This document shows, one piece after another, positions 10,399 to 21,951 of a stretch of DNA of 64,000 nt (position 1 is its first letter; each line of letters starts with the position of its first letter). The translations under genes were made by a program, and so were the position numbers. The stretch spans positions 54,396-118,395 of the forward strand of contig NZ_PDWL01000012.1 of NCBI RefSeq assembly GCF_010093185.1, written 5' to 3'. The DNA is from Pseudoxanthomonas jiangsuensis. Its GTDB lineage: Bacteria; Pseudomonadota; Gammaproteobacteria; Xanthomonadales; Xanthomonadaceae. The notes under the pieces were generated by a model that did no database searches, had not been told where the DNA came from, and was given only the letters and a program-made list of their open reading frames with translations.

Positions 10399-11139
10399 TC
10401 AGCGGCGGGCCGACCGCACGCGTCTTCCATCCTTGCGTTGCGCAGTCGCGCGACTTTGCACGAACTCCGGGAAGGTCTCCGCCAGCGGCGCCGTGTCCGG
10501 CAAGATGTAGAACACCCCGCCCCGCTCGAACGTGGGACGGATGATCCGCTCGTAGAACTCGGGCGAGACGTTGATGCAGCCATGGGTGACGCGATTGTCG
10601 TCCGGCGCAGGCGATGCGAGGCGTTCGGCGCGCTTCTCGGCCGGCACGCCGGTAGCCGTGGGGTGGATGGAGACCGCGGAATCGTAGTCCACCCACAACA
10701 CGCGCCCGGCGTCGATCGATGGGCCGAAACCGCCCACGAAGCGACCGGCAGGCGTCGTGCGATCACGGCCCGGAATTTCGCGGAGCGCGAGGCCGGCGAC
10801 GCCGGGGGCCGTATGGTCGCCGCTCGCCGAGCCGAACAGCCCGGGGGCCGCGCCGCGGAGCCGGCCGTCGCCGCCGAACACCAGGATCTGTGCAGCGGCC
10901 TTGTCCATGACCGCGAACGGATAGCCCTGGTTGTCCCTGCTTGCGATGGCCCAGCCGGCGAGCTCGATCACCGTGTCGGACACTTCCTGGCCTTGCGGAA
11001 GCTGGTCGATGGCAGCCACCGCTTGCGCGGCGGCATCCTCGGCGCTGGCCGCGTCGAAACTCGCCAGCGCCAACACCAGCGCGCCGCACGCGGCCCGGAT
11101 CGAAGGATGCATGCACATGCGCAGGGGACGGCTCCTCAT
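10399..11139 (-). CDS. exported L,D-transpeptidase (YkuD-type) family protein
   Basis: A 246-residue protein with a signal peptide (core AACGALVLALASF, cleavage near AASA/ED) and an L,D-transpeptidase catalytic core. The nucleophile is C188 in VTHGCINV, with H186 and an upstream histidine H159 in SIHPTATG. These enzymes cross-link peptidoglycan or attach lipoproteins to it in the periplasm through L,D bonds. The domain is compact and lacks LysM. The start is uncertain: ATGs at 11139, 11118 and 11112 are all in frame, and the last leaves the most typical signal peptide. An Lpp/OprI-like lipoprotein gene lies immediately upstream on the same strand. Confidence 0.85.
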   Translation of the reverse strand: MRSRPLRMCMHPSIRAACGALVLALASFDAASAEDAAAQAVAAIDQLPQGQEVSDTVIELAGWAIASRDNQGYPFAVMDKAAAQILVFGGDGRLRGAAPGLFGSASGDHTAPGVAGLALREIPGRDRTTPAGRFVGGFGPSIDAGRVLWVDYDSAVSIHPTATGVPAEKRAERLASPAPDDNRVTHGCINVSPEFYERIIRPTFERGGVFYILPDTAPLAETFPEFVQSRATAQRKDGRRVRSARR

Positions 11140-11229
11140 AACGAAAACTGGCTCAAAGAGAGACCGGTGGCCAGCAGGGGCCACCGGGTCCCGGGTTCAA
11201 ATCGTTCGTCGCAGATCGTGCAGGAACGA

Positions 11230-11499
11230 TTAACCGCGCGGCGTGCGGCGCGGTGCCGCTTCAAGCTGGCGCACACGGCCTTCAATCTGGTCCAGCCGCT
11301 GGTTGGCCTGCTGCGCGGATTGATTGGCGGATTCGGCGCTCTGGGCCGCCCCCTGCACCCTCGTGTCGAGTTGATCGAGGCGCGAGTTGATCGTTGCGAA
11401 CTCGTCGTCATAGGTGGCACAGCCGGAAAAGCCCAGGGTGACGACGATCGCCACGCCGAGCGTACGCGCCACCGCCCAATGCTGCTTGGTCAGATGCAT
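11230..11499 (-). CDS. small Lpp/OprI-like alanine-zipper lipoprotein
   Basis: An 89-residue lipoprotein precursor with a hydrophobic signal, a lipobox (FSGC) and then a coiled coil rich in Ala, Gln, Asn and Ser with heptad spacing (INSRLDQLDTRVQGAAQS, ANQRLDQIEGRVRQLE). This is the architecture of Lpp/OprI outer-membrane lipoproteins. It ends in RRTPRG, without the terminal lysine that Braun's lipoprotein uses for peptidoglycan attachment. A strong Shine-Dalgarno (AAGGAGGAG) precedes the ATG at 11499, and a TATATT box lies further upstream. Expression is therefore probably high. The adjacent L,D-transpeptidase may act on the same envelope layer (inference). Confidence 0.8.
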   Translation of the reverse strand: MHLTKQHWAVARTLGVAIVVTLGFSGCATYDDEFATINSRLDQLDTRVQGAAQSAESANQSAQQANQRLDQIEGRVRQLEAAPRRTPRG

Positions 11500-11638
11500 T
11501 CCAACTCCTCCTTCGTCTGGGGTTTCGGGAATATAGCGGCCTTTTCGCCGGGGCCATCAGCCGCCTTCAGCTGGAGTTGGAATAGGTGGAGGGATTGTGA
11601 AGATGCGATAACCCATGGCGATTCCGCCGGTCCCAAAA

Positions 11639-11670
11639 GAAAAACGCCCGGCATTGCCGGGCGTTTTTTT
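11639..11670 (-). terminator. intrinsic terminator after acnB, bidirectional in form
   Basis: Arms AACGCCCGGCA and TGCCGGGCGTT form a perfect GC-rich stem with a one-base loop, flanked by A on one side and T on the other, so it can work in both directions. It lies 17 bp beyond the acnB stop and also separates acnB from the lipoprotein gene. Confidence 0.85.
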
Positions 11671-11686
11671 GCTGCAGTACAGTGGA

Positions 11687-14278
11687 TCAGGCCGCGACGG
11701 TCTTCGCCACGTCCTGGTATTCCTCGATCTGGTCGAAGTTCATGTAGCGGTAGATCTCCGCGCCCTTCTCGTTGATCACGCCGATATCGGCCATGTACTC
11801 GGCCTTGGTCGGGATCCGGCCCAGGCGCGAGCAGATCGCGGCCAGTTCCGCCGAGCCCAGGTAGACGTTGGAATTGCGGCCCAGGCGGTTGGGGAAGTTG
11901 CGGGTCGAGGTGGAGAACACGGTGGCGCCCTCGCGCACCTGGGCCTGGTTGCCCATGCACAGCGAGCAGCCCGGCATCTCCATGCGCGCGCCGGCGGTGC
12001 CGAAGGTGCCGTAGTGGCCTTCCTTGGTCAGCTCGCTGGCGTCCATCTTGGTCGGCGGCGCGACCCACAGGCGAGTCGGGATGTCGCGCTTGCCTTCAAG
12101 CAGCTTGGCGGCGGCGCGGAAGTGGCCGATGTTGGTCATGCACGAACCGATGAACACCTCGTCGATGGTCGCGCCGGCCACGTCGGACAGGGTCTTCACG
12201 TCGTCCGGGTCGTTCGGGCAGGCCACGATCGGCTCGTGCACGTCGGCCAGGTCGATCTCGATCACCGCGGCGTACTCGGCGTCGGCATCGGGTTCCAGCA
12301 GCTGCGGGTCGGCCAGCCACTCCTCCATCTTCCTGATCCGGCGCGCCAGCGAGCGCGGGTCCTGGTAGCCCTCGGCGATCATCCACTTCAGCAGGGTGAT
12401 GTTGCTGTTGAGGTATTCGATGATCGGCTCCTTGTCCAGGCGCACGGTGCAGCCGGCGGCCGAGCGCTCGGCCGAGGCGTCGGACAGCTCGAACGCCTGC
12501 TCCACCTTCAGCTGCGGCAGGCCCTCGATCTCGAGGATGCGGCCGGAGAAGATGTTCTTCTTGCCCTGCTTGGCCACGGTCAGCAGGCCCTGCTTGATCG
12601 CGTACAGCGGGATCGCGTTGACCAGGTCGCGCAGGGTCACGCCCGGCTGCATCTGGCCCTTGAAGCGCACCAGCACACTCTCGGGCATGTCCAGCGGCAT
12701 GACGCCGGTGGCGGCGGCGAAGGCGACCAGGCCCGAGCCGGCCGGGAACGAGATGCCCACCGGGAAGCGGGTGTGCGAATCGCCGCCGGTGCCGACGGTG
12801 TCGGGCAGCAGCATGCGGTTGAGCCAGCTGTGGATCACGCCATCGCCCGGACGCAGCGAGATGCCGCCGCGGGTGGAGATGAACTCCGGCAGGGTGTGGT
12901 GGGTCTTGACGTCCACCGGCTTGGGGTAGGCGGCGGTGTGGCAGAACGACTGCATCACCAGGTCGGCGGAGAAGCCCAGGCAGGCCAAGTCCTTCAGCTC
13001 GTCGCGGGTCATCGGCCCGGTGGTGTCCTGCGAACCGACCGAGGTCATCTTCGGCTCGCAGTAGGTGCCCGGGCGCACGCCCTGGCCCTCGGCCAGGCCG
13101 CAGGCGCGGCCGACCATCTTCTGCGCCAGCGAGAAGCCCTTGCCGGAATCGGCCGGCTGCTGCGGCAGGCGGAACAGGTCCGAGGCCGGCAGGCCCAGCG
13201 ATTCGCGCGCCTTGGCGGTCAGGCCACGGCCGACGATCAGCGGGATGCGGCCGCCGGCGCGCACCTCGTCGAACAGCACTTCGGACTTGACCTGGAATTC
13301 GGCGATGACCTCGCCGTTCTTGATCGCCTTGCCGGCGTACGGCTGCAGCTCGACCACGTCGCCGTGCTCCATCTGCGACACGTCCAGCTCGATCGGCAGG
13401 GCGCCTGCGTCTTCCATGGTGTTGTAGAAGATCGGGGCGATCTTGGAGCCCAGGCAGACGCCGCCGAAGCGCTTGTTCGGGATGTAGGGGATGTCCTGCC
13501 CGGTGAACCACAGCACGCTGTTGGTCGCCGACTTGCGCGAGGAACCGGTGCCGACCACGTCGCCGACGTAGGCCACCAGGTGGCCCTTCTTCTTCAGGTC
13601 GAGGATCGCCTGCACCGGACCGCGCTTGCCGTCCTCTTCCGGCACGAACGGGGCGCCCTCGCGCTTGTTCTTCAGCATCGCCAGGGCGTGCAGCGGGATG
13701 TCCGGGCGGGTGGTGGCGTCGGGAGCCGGCGACAGGTCGTCGGTGTTGGTCTCGCCCGGCACCTTGAACACGGTGATGGTCAGGCTCTGCGGCACTTCCG
13801 GGCGGCTGGTGAACCACTCGGCGTCGGCCCAGCTGCGCAGCACGGCCTGGGCATTGGCATTGCCGGCCCTGGCCTTCTCCTCCACGTCGTGGAACTGGTC
13901 GAACACCAGCAGGGTGTTCTTCAGGCCGTCGGCGGCGATCGCCCCGACCTGGGCGTCGTCCAGCAGTTCGATCAGCGGATGGACGTTGTAGCCGCCGAGC
14001 ATGGTGCCCAGCAGCTCGGTGGCGCGCTCGCGGCTGATCAGCGCGTTGGTTTCGCTGCCGAAGGCCAGCGCGGCCAAGTACGAGGCCTTGACCTTGGCCG
14101 CGTCGTCCACGCCCGCCGGCACGCGGTGGGTGATCAGCTCGACCAGGAACTGCGCCTCGCCGGCCGGCGGGTTCTTCAGCAGTTCGATCAGGTCGGCGGT
14201 CTGCTGCGCGGACAGCGGCAGCGGCGGGATCCCGAGCGCGGCGCGCTCTGCGGCGTGGTGGCGGTAGGCTTCCAACAT
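11687..14278 (-). CDS. acnB: aconitate hydratase B
   Basis: TCA-cycle enzyme converting citrate to isocitrate with a [4Fe-4S] cluster. At 863 residues it has the AcnB layout: N-terminal HEAT-like domain ([22 protein letters not shown]), swivel domain (residues about 165-380, with [19 protein letters not shown] and [15 protein letters not shown]), then the catalytic domains. Cluster cysteines appear in [12 protein letters not shown] and in [12 protein letters not shown]. AcnB-type enzymes are also known to bind mRNA as apo-proteins when iron is scarce. It is followed by a strong terminator and preceded by the toxin-antitoxin pair, so it is probably its own transcription unit. Confidence 0.97.
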   Translation of the reverse strand: MLEAYRHHAAERAALGIPPLPLSAQQTADLIELLKNPPAGEAQFLVELITHRVPAGVDDAAKVKASYLAALAFGSETNALISRERATELLGTMLGGYNVHPLIELLDDAQVGAIAADGLKNTLLVFDQFHDVEEKARAGNANAQAVLRSWADAEWFTSRPEVPQSLTITVFKVPGETNTDDLSPAPDATTRPDIPLHALAMLKNKREGAPFVPEEDGKRGPVQAILDLKKKGHLVAYVGDVVGTGSSRKSATNSVLWFTGQDIPYIPNKRFGGVCLGSKIAPIFYNTMEDAGALPIELDVSQMEHGDVVELQPYAGKAIKNGEVIAEFQVKSEVLFDEVRAGGRIPLIVGRGLTAKARESLGLPASDLFRLPQQPADSGKGFSLAQKMVGRACGLAEGQGVRPGTYCEPKMTSVGSQDTTGPMTRDELKDLACLGFSADLVMQSFCHTAAYPKPVDVKTHHTLPEFISTRGGISLRPGDGVIHSWLNRMLLPDTVGTGGDSHTRFPVGISFPAGSGLVAFAAATGVMPLDMPESVLVRFKGQMQPGVTLRDLVNAIPLYAIKQGLLTVAKQGKKNIFSGRILEIEGLPQLKVEQAFELSDASAERSAAGCTVRLDKEPIIEYLNSNITLLKWMIAEGYQDPRSLARRIRKMEEWLADPQLLEPDADAEYAAVIEIDLADVHEPIVACPNDPDDVKTLSDVAGATIDEVFIGSCMTNIGHFRAAAKLLEGKRDIPTRLWVAPPTKMDASELTKEGHYGTFGTAGARMEMPGCSLCMGNQAQVREGATVFSTSTRNFPNRLGRNSNVYLGSAELAAICSRLGRIPTKAEYMADIGVINEKGAEIYRYMNFDQIEEYQDVAKTVAA

Positions 14279-14345
14279 GGGGGATTACTCCGGGAAAACG
14301 GCGGTGGTGTGCTTTGTCGTCCCCGCGCAGGCGGGGAGACGGTTT

Positions 14346-14753
14346 TCAGGTGGCCTTGGGCACGATGACCTTCAGGCCCTTGTAGTAGTCGCGGAAAAAA
14401 CCGGCGTCGCGGGTGATCAGCGCGTCGCACTGCAGCAGTGCGTGCGCGCCGACGAGGAAATCGGCGACCACGCGCTCGCGCTTGCCGCCACGGGCGCGGA
14501 AGCGCTGACCCATGTGCCCGGCACGCATGGCCGCCGTCTCGGAAAGCGGTTCGTAGCGGATGCCCAGCGGCGACAGCATGTCCATGAGGTTGTCGGCGGT
14601 GTCGAGCATGGCCTGCACCTCGGCCACCACCGCCTCGCAGACGACCACGTCGTCATGCGCCAGCGCCTCGCCGATGCAGGCTTCCGACGATTCGGCGTAG
14701 GTGCTGTCCCCGATCAACAGGTCGATCAGGACATTGGAGTCGAGCGCGATCAC
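14346..14753 (-). CDS. vapC: VapC-like PIN-domain toxin
   Basis: A 135-residue PIN-domain ribonuclease. Metal-binding acidic residues sit in the expected places: D5 in [13 protein letters not shown], the glutamate of VVCEAVVAEVQAML, and the aspartates of RVVADFLVGAHAL and ALITRDAGFF. VapC toxins usually cut specific tRNAs or rRNA and are neutralised by their cognate antitoxin. The gene starts with GTG, which overlaps the antitoxin stop in a GTGA arrangement, so translation is coupled. The specific RNA target cannot be told from sequence. Confidence 0.88.
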   Translation of the reverse strand: MIALDSNVLIDLLIGDSTYAESSEACIGEALAHDDVVVCEAVVAEVQAMLDTADNLMDMLSPLGIRYEPLSETAAMRAGHMGQRFRARGGKRERVVADFLVGAHALLQCDALITRDAGFFRDYYKGLKVIVPKAT

Positions 14754-15046
14754 GTGCGGTCGTCCGGCTTCCAGTCCGAAGGATCGCGCAGCACCTCGAA
14801 CGGCTCCAGCGGATCGCCGGGCGCGCGTCCACGAATGGCGCGCATGGCCTCATCGGTGCTGGTGAATCCCTCCGCCAGCCTGAGACTGCCGCGCACCTTG
14901 CGCAGTGCCTCGCTCACGTCCTTGCGCAGGATGATGCGGCCGCCATCCAGTTCGACCTTGAGCACGCTGCCCTTGCTCAGGCCCAGCGCGTCGCGCACGG
15001 CCTTGGGCAGGGTGATCTGGCCACGCTCGGCGACGGTGGCTTCCAT
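14750..15046 (-). CDS. vapB: AbrB/MazE-type antitoxin (VapB partner)
   Basis: A 98-residue protein with an N-terminal SpoVT-AbrB swapped-hairpin DNA-binding domain ([25 protein letters not shown]...RIILRK, residues 2-41). A C-terminal tail (residues about 50-98) probably binds and blocks the PIN toxin. The ATG at 15046 has a strong ribosome site (GGAGGAGC) 8 bp upstream, which fixes the start even though the frame is open further. It overlaps vapC by 4 bp. Such antitoxins usually repress their own promoter. Confidence 0.87.
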   Translation of the reverse strand: MEATVAERGQITLPKAVRDALGLSKGSVLKVELDGGRIILRKDVSEALRKVRGSLRLAEGFTSTDEAMRAIRGRAPGDPLEPFEVLRDPSDWKPDDRT

Positions 15047-15068
15047 GGGAAGCTCCTCCACATGACGG

Positions 15069-15091
15069 GGTATGCGGCAATGATACATACC
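15069..15091 (-). promoter_or_regulatory. candidate vapBC operator/promoter
   Basis: An inverted repeat, GGTATG at 15069-15074 and CATACC at 15086-15091, lies 23 bp upstream of the antitoxin start. On the minus strand it overlaps a possible -10 element (TATCAT). Position and symmetry fit an AbrB-type autoregulatory operator; binding is inferred only. Confidence 0.45.
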
Positions 15092-15285
15092 ATCCCATGC
15101 ATACTCAAACCGGCATGGCGATCCGGGCGGACAATGGCCCGGCCCGGTTCGCCGTCCCTGGCCGTCCGGGAACCTGCCACCAAGGGCGAATTGCCGCGAC
15201 CACGGACCTGTCATCCAATCGGGCCGATAATGGCCTGAACCCTTCAGCCGCCGGGACTGGCGGCCCAGCCACAGGAGCCTCGCCC

Positions 15286-18039
<2,754 letters not shown>

Positions 18040-18513
18040 CCGCCGGAACGGGCGGAAGCCCCGCCCCGCCCAAGGCGCGGGGCGTTCGCCACGACCGCGC
18101 GGCAGTGCCGCGCAAGCGGCCGTAGCTCACCCACCACGGCGGCCTGCTGCAGTACGTGCTGCGCCAGCTGGCCGCGAGGAAGGCGGCGTAACCTCCGGAA
18201 CGGGCGGAAGCCCCGCCCCGCCCAAGGCGCGGGGCGTTCGCCACGACCGCGCGGCAGTGCCGCGCAAGCGGCCGTAGCTCACCCACCACGGCGGCCTGCT
18301 GCAGTACGTGCTGCGCCAGCTGGCCGCGAGGAAGGCGGCGTAACCTCCGGAACGGGCGGAAGCCCCGCCCCGCCCAAGGCGCGGGGCGTTCGCCACGACC
18401 GCGCGGCAGTGCCGCGCAAGCGGCCGTAGCTCACCCACCACGGCGGCCTGCTGCAGTACGTGCTGCGCCAGCTGGCCGCGAGGAAAGCGGCGTAGCTTCC
18501 GGGTGGATCCGGC

Positions 18514-18969
18514 TCAGCGCGGCTTCCAGTCGGCGTAGTACAGCCGCCACTGGCCGTCCTCGTCGCGCCAGCCGGTGGTCACCTCCCAGGCATTTGCGCG
18601 CTCGGGCAGGAAGCGGCCGTGGCCGCCGGTGGCCACGGCGCTGAAGCGCACCGTGGCCCGGTCGCCCTGCAGCCGGACGTCGGCCGGACCCAAGGTCAAG
18701 CCGACGCTGGCGTTTGCCAGCAGCTGCGCGCGCACCACCTGCTGCAACGCAGCACGATCGATGCCGCCATTGCCGCTGAAATCGGCGGCCACTCCGTCCA
18801 TGAAATCGCCGGCACGGCGCTCCTCCAGCGCCGCCTGCATCGCGCCCAACTGCTCGCGCAGCCGCTGTTCCGGCGGGGTCCGCGCGCAGGCCGCGAGCAG
18901 CGCCAACAGCACCAGCACACCCCACCCTGCCCACCCTCTGCCCGTGCGTCTGTCCGCTTCGGTTTCCAT
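18514..18969 (-). CDS. small lipoprotein of unknown function
   Basis: A 151-residue protein with a charged N-terminus, a hydrophobic stretch ([12 protein letters not shown]) and a lipobox cysteine near residue 29. A soluble domain follows ([23 protein letters not shown] ... [10 protein letters not shown]). The pattern of an N-terminal helix plus later strands ending in WRLYYADW resembles NTF2/SnoaL-like folds, but this is only an impression. ATGs at 18987 and 18969 are both possible; the latter has an AAGG at suitable distance. It faces acnA tail-to-tail across the repeat array and is divergent from rpfB. Confidence 0.6.
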   Translation of the reverse strand: METEADRRTGRGWAGWGVLVLLALLAACARTPPEQRLREQLGAMQAALEERRAGDFMDGVAADFSGNGGIDRAALQQVVRAQLLANASVGLTLGPADVRLQGDRATVRFSAVATGGHGRFLPERANAWEVTTGWRDEDGQWRLYYADWKPR

Positions 18970-19083
18970 GCGCTTCGCCTTTTCCATCCGGAACGGTATG
19001 CTCGCATCCGCGCTGCAGCCAAGCCCATCCGCCGCCTGCAGCCCGGGATGCACATAAAGAACACCACCTCGGAGGGAGGCGCA

Positions 19084-20784
19084 ATGAGTCCGGATCGTCC
19101 TTGGCTGCAGAGCTATCCGAAAGGCGTGCCCGCCACGATCGACCCCGACGAATACCGCTCCGTCGCCGCCGTGTTCGCGGCCTCGGCCTCGCGCTATGGC
19201 GACCGCCCGGCCTACCGCAACTTCGGCAAGGAACTGACCTACGCCCAGGTCGACGCGCTGAGCGCGCAGTTCGCCGCCTACCTGCTGGGCGAGCTGGGCC
19301 TGAAGAAGGGCGACCGCGTCGCCCTGATGATGCCCAACTGCCTGCAGTACCCGATCGCCACCTTCGGCATCCTGCGCGCCGGCCTGACCGTGGTGAACGT
19401 CAACCCGCTGTACACCGCCCGCGAGCTCAAGCACCAGCTGGTCGACGCCGGCGCGGCGGCGATCGTGGTGGTCGACAACTTCGGCCACACCGTGCAGGAA
19501 GTGCTGGCCGACACCCCGCTCAAGCAGGTGATCACCACCGGCCTGGGCGACATGATCGGCTTCCCCAAGGGAGCGATCGTCAACTTCGTGCTCAAGTACA
19601 TCAAGAAGATGGTGCCGGACTACGACATCCCCGGCGCGGTCCGCTTCCGCGAAGCGCTGGCCGCCGGCAAGCGCCATCCGCTGCCGCAGGTGGACATCGA
19701 CCCGGGCGACATCGCCTTCCTGCAGTACACCGGCGGCACCACCGGCGTGGCCAAGGGCGCGATGCTGACCCATCGCAACCTGGTGGCGAACATGCAGCAG
19801 GCCTCGGCCTGGCTGGGCGCCAACGACCTCAAGCGCGGCGAGGAGGTGATCATCACCGCCCTGCCGCTGTACCACATCTTCGCGTTGACCGCGAACGGCC
19901 TGGTCTTCATGGAGCTGGGCGGGCTCAACCACCTGATCACCAACCCGCGCGACATGCCCGGCTTCGTCAAGGAGCTCAAGGGCACCCGCTTCACCGCGAT
20001 CACCGGGGTCAACACCCTGTTCAACGGCCTGCTCAACACCCCCGGTTTCGGCGAGGTGGACTTCTCCTCGCTCAAGGTCACCCTGGGCGGCGGCATGGCG
20101 GTGCAGCGCGCGGTGGCCGAGCGCTGGAAGGAAGTGACCGGGGTGACCCTGGTCGAGGCCTACGGCCTGACCGAGACCTCGCCGGCGGTATGCATCAACC
20201 CGCTGGACCTGCAGGCGTTCAACGGCGCCATCGGCCTGCCAATTCCTTCAACCGACGTCTGCTTCAAGGACGACGACGGCAACCTGGTGCCGGCCGGCGA
20301 AGTCGGCGAGCTGTGCGTCAAGGGCCCGCAGGTGATGAAGGGCTACTGGCAGAAGCCGGAGGAGACGGCCAAGGTGATCGACGCCGACGGCTGGCTGCAC
20401 ACCGGCGACATGGCCCGGATCGACGCCCAGGGCTTCGTCTACATCGTCGACCGCAAGAAGGACATGATCCTGGTCTCGGGCTTCAACGTGTATCCGAACG
20501 AGGTCGAGGACGTGGTCGCGGCGATGCCGGGCGTGCTCGAGGTGGCCGCGGTCGGCATACCGGACGAGCGCTCGGGCGAGGCGGTGAAGCTGTTCGTGGT
20601 CAAGAAGGACCCCTCGCTCACCGCCGAGCAGGTCAAGGCCTACTGCCGGGAGACGCTGACCGGCTACAAGCAGCCGCGCCAGATCGAATTCCGGACCGAG
20701 CTGCCGAAGAGCAACGTCGGCAAGATCCTGCGCAAGGAACTACGCGACGCCCCGGCCAAGGCGGCGGCCGAACCGGCGCACTGA
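19084..20784 (+). CDS. rpfB: long-chain acyl-CoA ligase RpfB (FadD-type)
   Basis: A 566-residue AMP-forming acyl-CoA synthetase. The nucleotide-binding loop is [16 protein letters not shown], the adenylate motif is [12 protein letters not shown], and the hinge/C-domain region is [27 protein letters not shown] with the closing lysine in [11 protein letters not shown]. In Xanthomonas, RpfB activates free fatty acids and contributes to turnover of the diffusible signal factor. Position directly upstream of rpfF on the same strand supports the rpfB name over a general fadD. GGAGGGAGG lies just before the ATG at 19084. Confidence 0.95.
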   Translation: MSPDRPWLQSYPKGVPATIDPDEYRSVAAVFAASASRYGDRPAYRNFGKELTYAQVDALSAQFAAYLLGELGLKKGDRVALMMPNCLQYPIATFGILRAGLTVVNVNPLYTARELKHQLVDAGAAAIVVVDNFGHTVQEVLADTPLKQVITTGLGDMIGFPKGAIVNFVLKYIKKMVPDYDIPGAVRFREALAAGKRHPLPQVDIDPGDIAFLQYTGGTTGVAKGAMLTHRNLVANMQQASAWLGANDLKRGEEVIITALPLYHIFALTANGLVFMELGGLNHLITNPRDMPGFVKELKGTRFTAITGVNTLFNGLLNTPGFGEVDFSSLKVTLGGGMAVQRAVAERWKEVTGVTLVEAYGLTETSPAVCINPLDLQAFNGAIGLPIPSTDVCFKDDDGNLVPAGEVGELCVKGPQVMKGYWQKPEETAKVIDADGWLHTGDMARIDAQGFVYIVDRKKDMILVSGFNVYPNEVEDVVAAMPGVLEVAAVGIPDERSGEAVKLFVVKKDPSLTAEQVKAYCRETLTGYKQPRQIEFRTELPKSNVGKILRKELRDAPAKAAAEPAH

Positions 20785-20798
20785 GGCAGCGGCACCCA

Positions 20799-20828
20799 AG
20801 GGGATTCCCGCCAGCTCCGGGATCCCCT
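20799..20828 (+). terminator. hairpin between rpfB and rpfF
   Basis: GGGGATTCCCG and CGGGATCCCC can pair with one bulge, about 15 bp after the rpfB stop. No T-run follows, so it may attenuate or stabilise the rpfB transcript instead of fully stopping it. The 185-bp gap to rpfF leaves room for a separate rpfF promoter. Confidence 0.4.
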
Positions 20829-20969
20829 GGTGCGGGATCGGCAGCCGCAACGCACGGCCGGCGCCCTGCCGGCCACGTGCCTTTAATTCTCCGTTCAGGT
20901 GTAGCATCGCCCGGGCCACCCTAGCCCGCTGCTCCCTGCCGGCGGGCTCCTTGCCCCCGGAGAATCACG

Positions 20970-21839
20970 ATGAGCACGATCGAACCGCTGCAGCGCGTCC
21001 ACCACTACCCCACCATCCGCGTCCAGACCCCAGCCGACGGCAGCGCCCACTGGCTGTACATGCACGCCGACGCCGGCCAGGGCATCCGCCCGTGCTGCCG
21101 CTTCGAGATGCTGGAGGACATGTGGAGCTACATGAGCTCCATCACCCTGCGCGAATCCCAGCGCAGCCCCGGGCGCCTGCGTCACTTCGTGCTGGCCTCG
21201 GCCGCCCAGGCCTACAACCTCGGCGGCGACCTGGAGCTGTTCATGCGCCTGATCCGCGAGGGCAACCGCGAGCGCCTGCTGGCCTACGCCCGGCGCTGCG
21301 TGGAAGGCGTGCACCACGTCCACACCGGCTTCGGCGGCGACATCCACACCGTGGCCCTGATCCAGGGCGACGCCCTGGGCGGCGGCCTGGAGATGGCCCT
21401 GGCCTGCCACACCATCGTCGCCGAGGAAGGCGCGGGCATGGGCCTGCCGGAAGTGCTGTTCGGGCTGTTCCCGGGCATGGGCGCGTACTCGTTCCTGTGC
21501 AAGCGGGTCAGCGCGCGCCAGGCCGAGAAGATGATCCTCAGCGGCGAGATCTACAGCAGCGAGGAGATGTACCGGCTCGGCGTGGTCGACGTGCTGGTGC
21601 CCAAGGGCCAGGGCGAACGCGCGGTCCAGGACCTGATCCGCCAGCACCAGCGCGCGCCGCACTCGCACCTGGCGATGAACGCCGTGCGCCGGATCGGCCA
21701 GCCGGTCAGCTACGACGAACTGATGGGCATCACCGAGGTCTGGGTCGACACCGCGCTGGCGCTGGGCGACAAGGCGCTGCGGACGATGGAGCGGATCGTG
21801 CGCGCCCAGACCCGCAGGGCCAGCGCCGACGCCGCCTGA
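20970..21839 (+). CDS. rpfF: DSF synthase RpfF (crotonase superfamily)
   Basis: A 289-residue enoyl-CoA hydratase-like enzyme that makes the cis-2-unsaturated fatty-acid signal DSF from acyl-ACP, acting as both dehydratase and thioesterase. The two catalytic glutamates fall exactly at the Xanthomonas RpfF numbers: E141 in GGGLEMALACH and E161 in GLPEVLFGLFPGMGAYS. Other typical motifs are YNLGGDLELF and SGEIYSSEEMYRLGVVD. A CCGGAGAA ribosome site precedes the ATG. It is convergent with rpfC, which encodes the sensor that in Xanthomonas also binds and inhibits RpfF. Confidence 0.97.
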   Translation: MSTIEPLQRVHHYPTIRVQTPADGSAHWLYMHADAGQGIRPCCRFEMLEDMWSYMSSITLRESQRSPGRLRHFVLASAAQAYNLGGDLELFMRLIREGNRERLLAYARRCVEGVHHVHTGFGGDIHTVALIQGDALGGGLEMALACHTIVAEEGAGMGLPEVLFGLFPGMGAYSFLCKRVSARQAEKMILSGEIYSSEEMYRLGVVDVLVPKGQGERAVQDLIRQHQRAPHSHLAMNAVRRIGQPVSYDELMGITEVWVDTALALGDKALRTMERIVRAQTRRASADAA

Positions 21840-21894
21840 TCTCTGCCGCGAGGTCCCAGTACCGGACCAGGGATGGCACACAGGGGGGATGATC

Positions 21895-21925
21895 GGGCCC
21901 GGCAGGATGCCGGGCCTTTGTTTTT
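21895..21925 (+). terminator. intrinsic terminator between rpfF and rpfC
   Basis: GCCCGGCA, loop GGA and TGCCGGGC form a stem followed by CTTTGTTTTT. It lies 56 bp after the rpfF stop in the short convergent gap before the rpfC stop, with the T-run on the rpfF strand. Confidence 0.85.
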
Positions 21926-21951
21926 GCGGCGGCGGATAGCCGCGGCCGTTC

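Noticed and set aside
18127..18441. Repeated minus-strand ORFs with identical ~50-residue peptides (MVGELRPLARHC...)
   Set aside because: They are antisense readings of the 152-bp acnA-end repeats. The periodicity comes from the DNA array and no independent start or ribosome site supports a gene.
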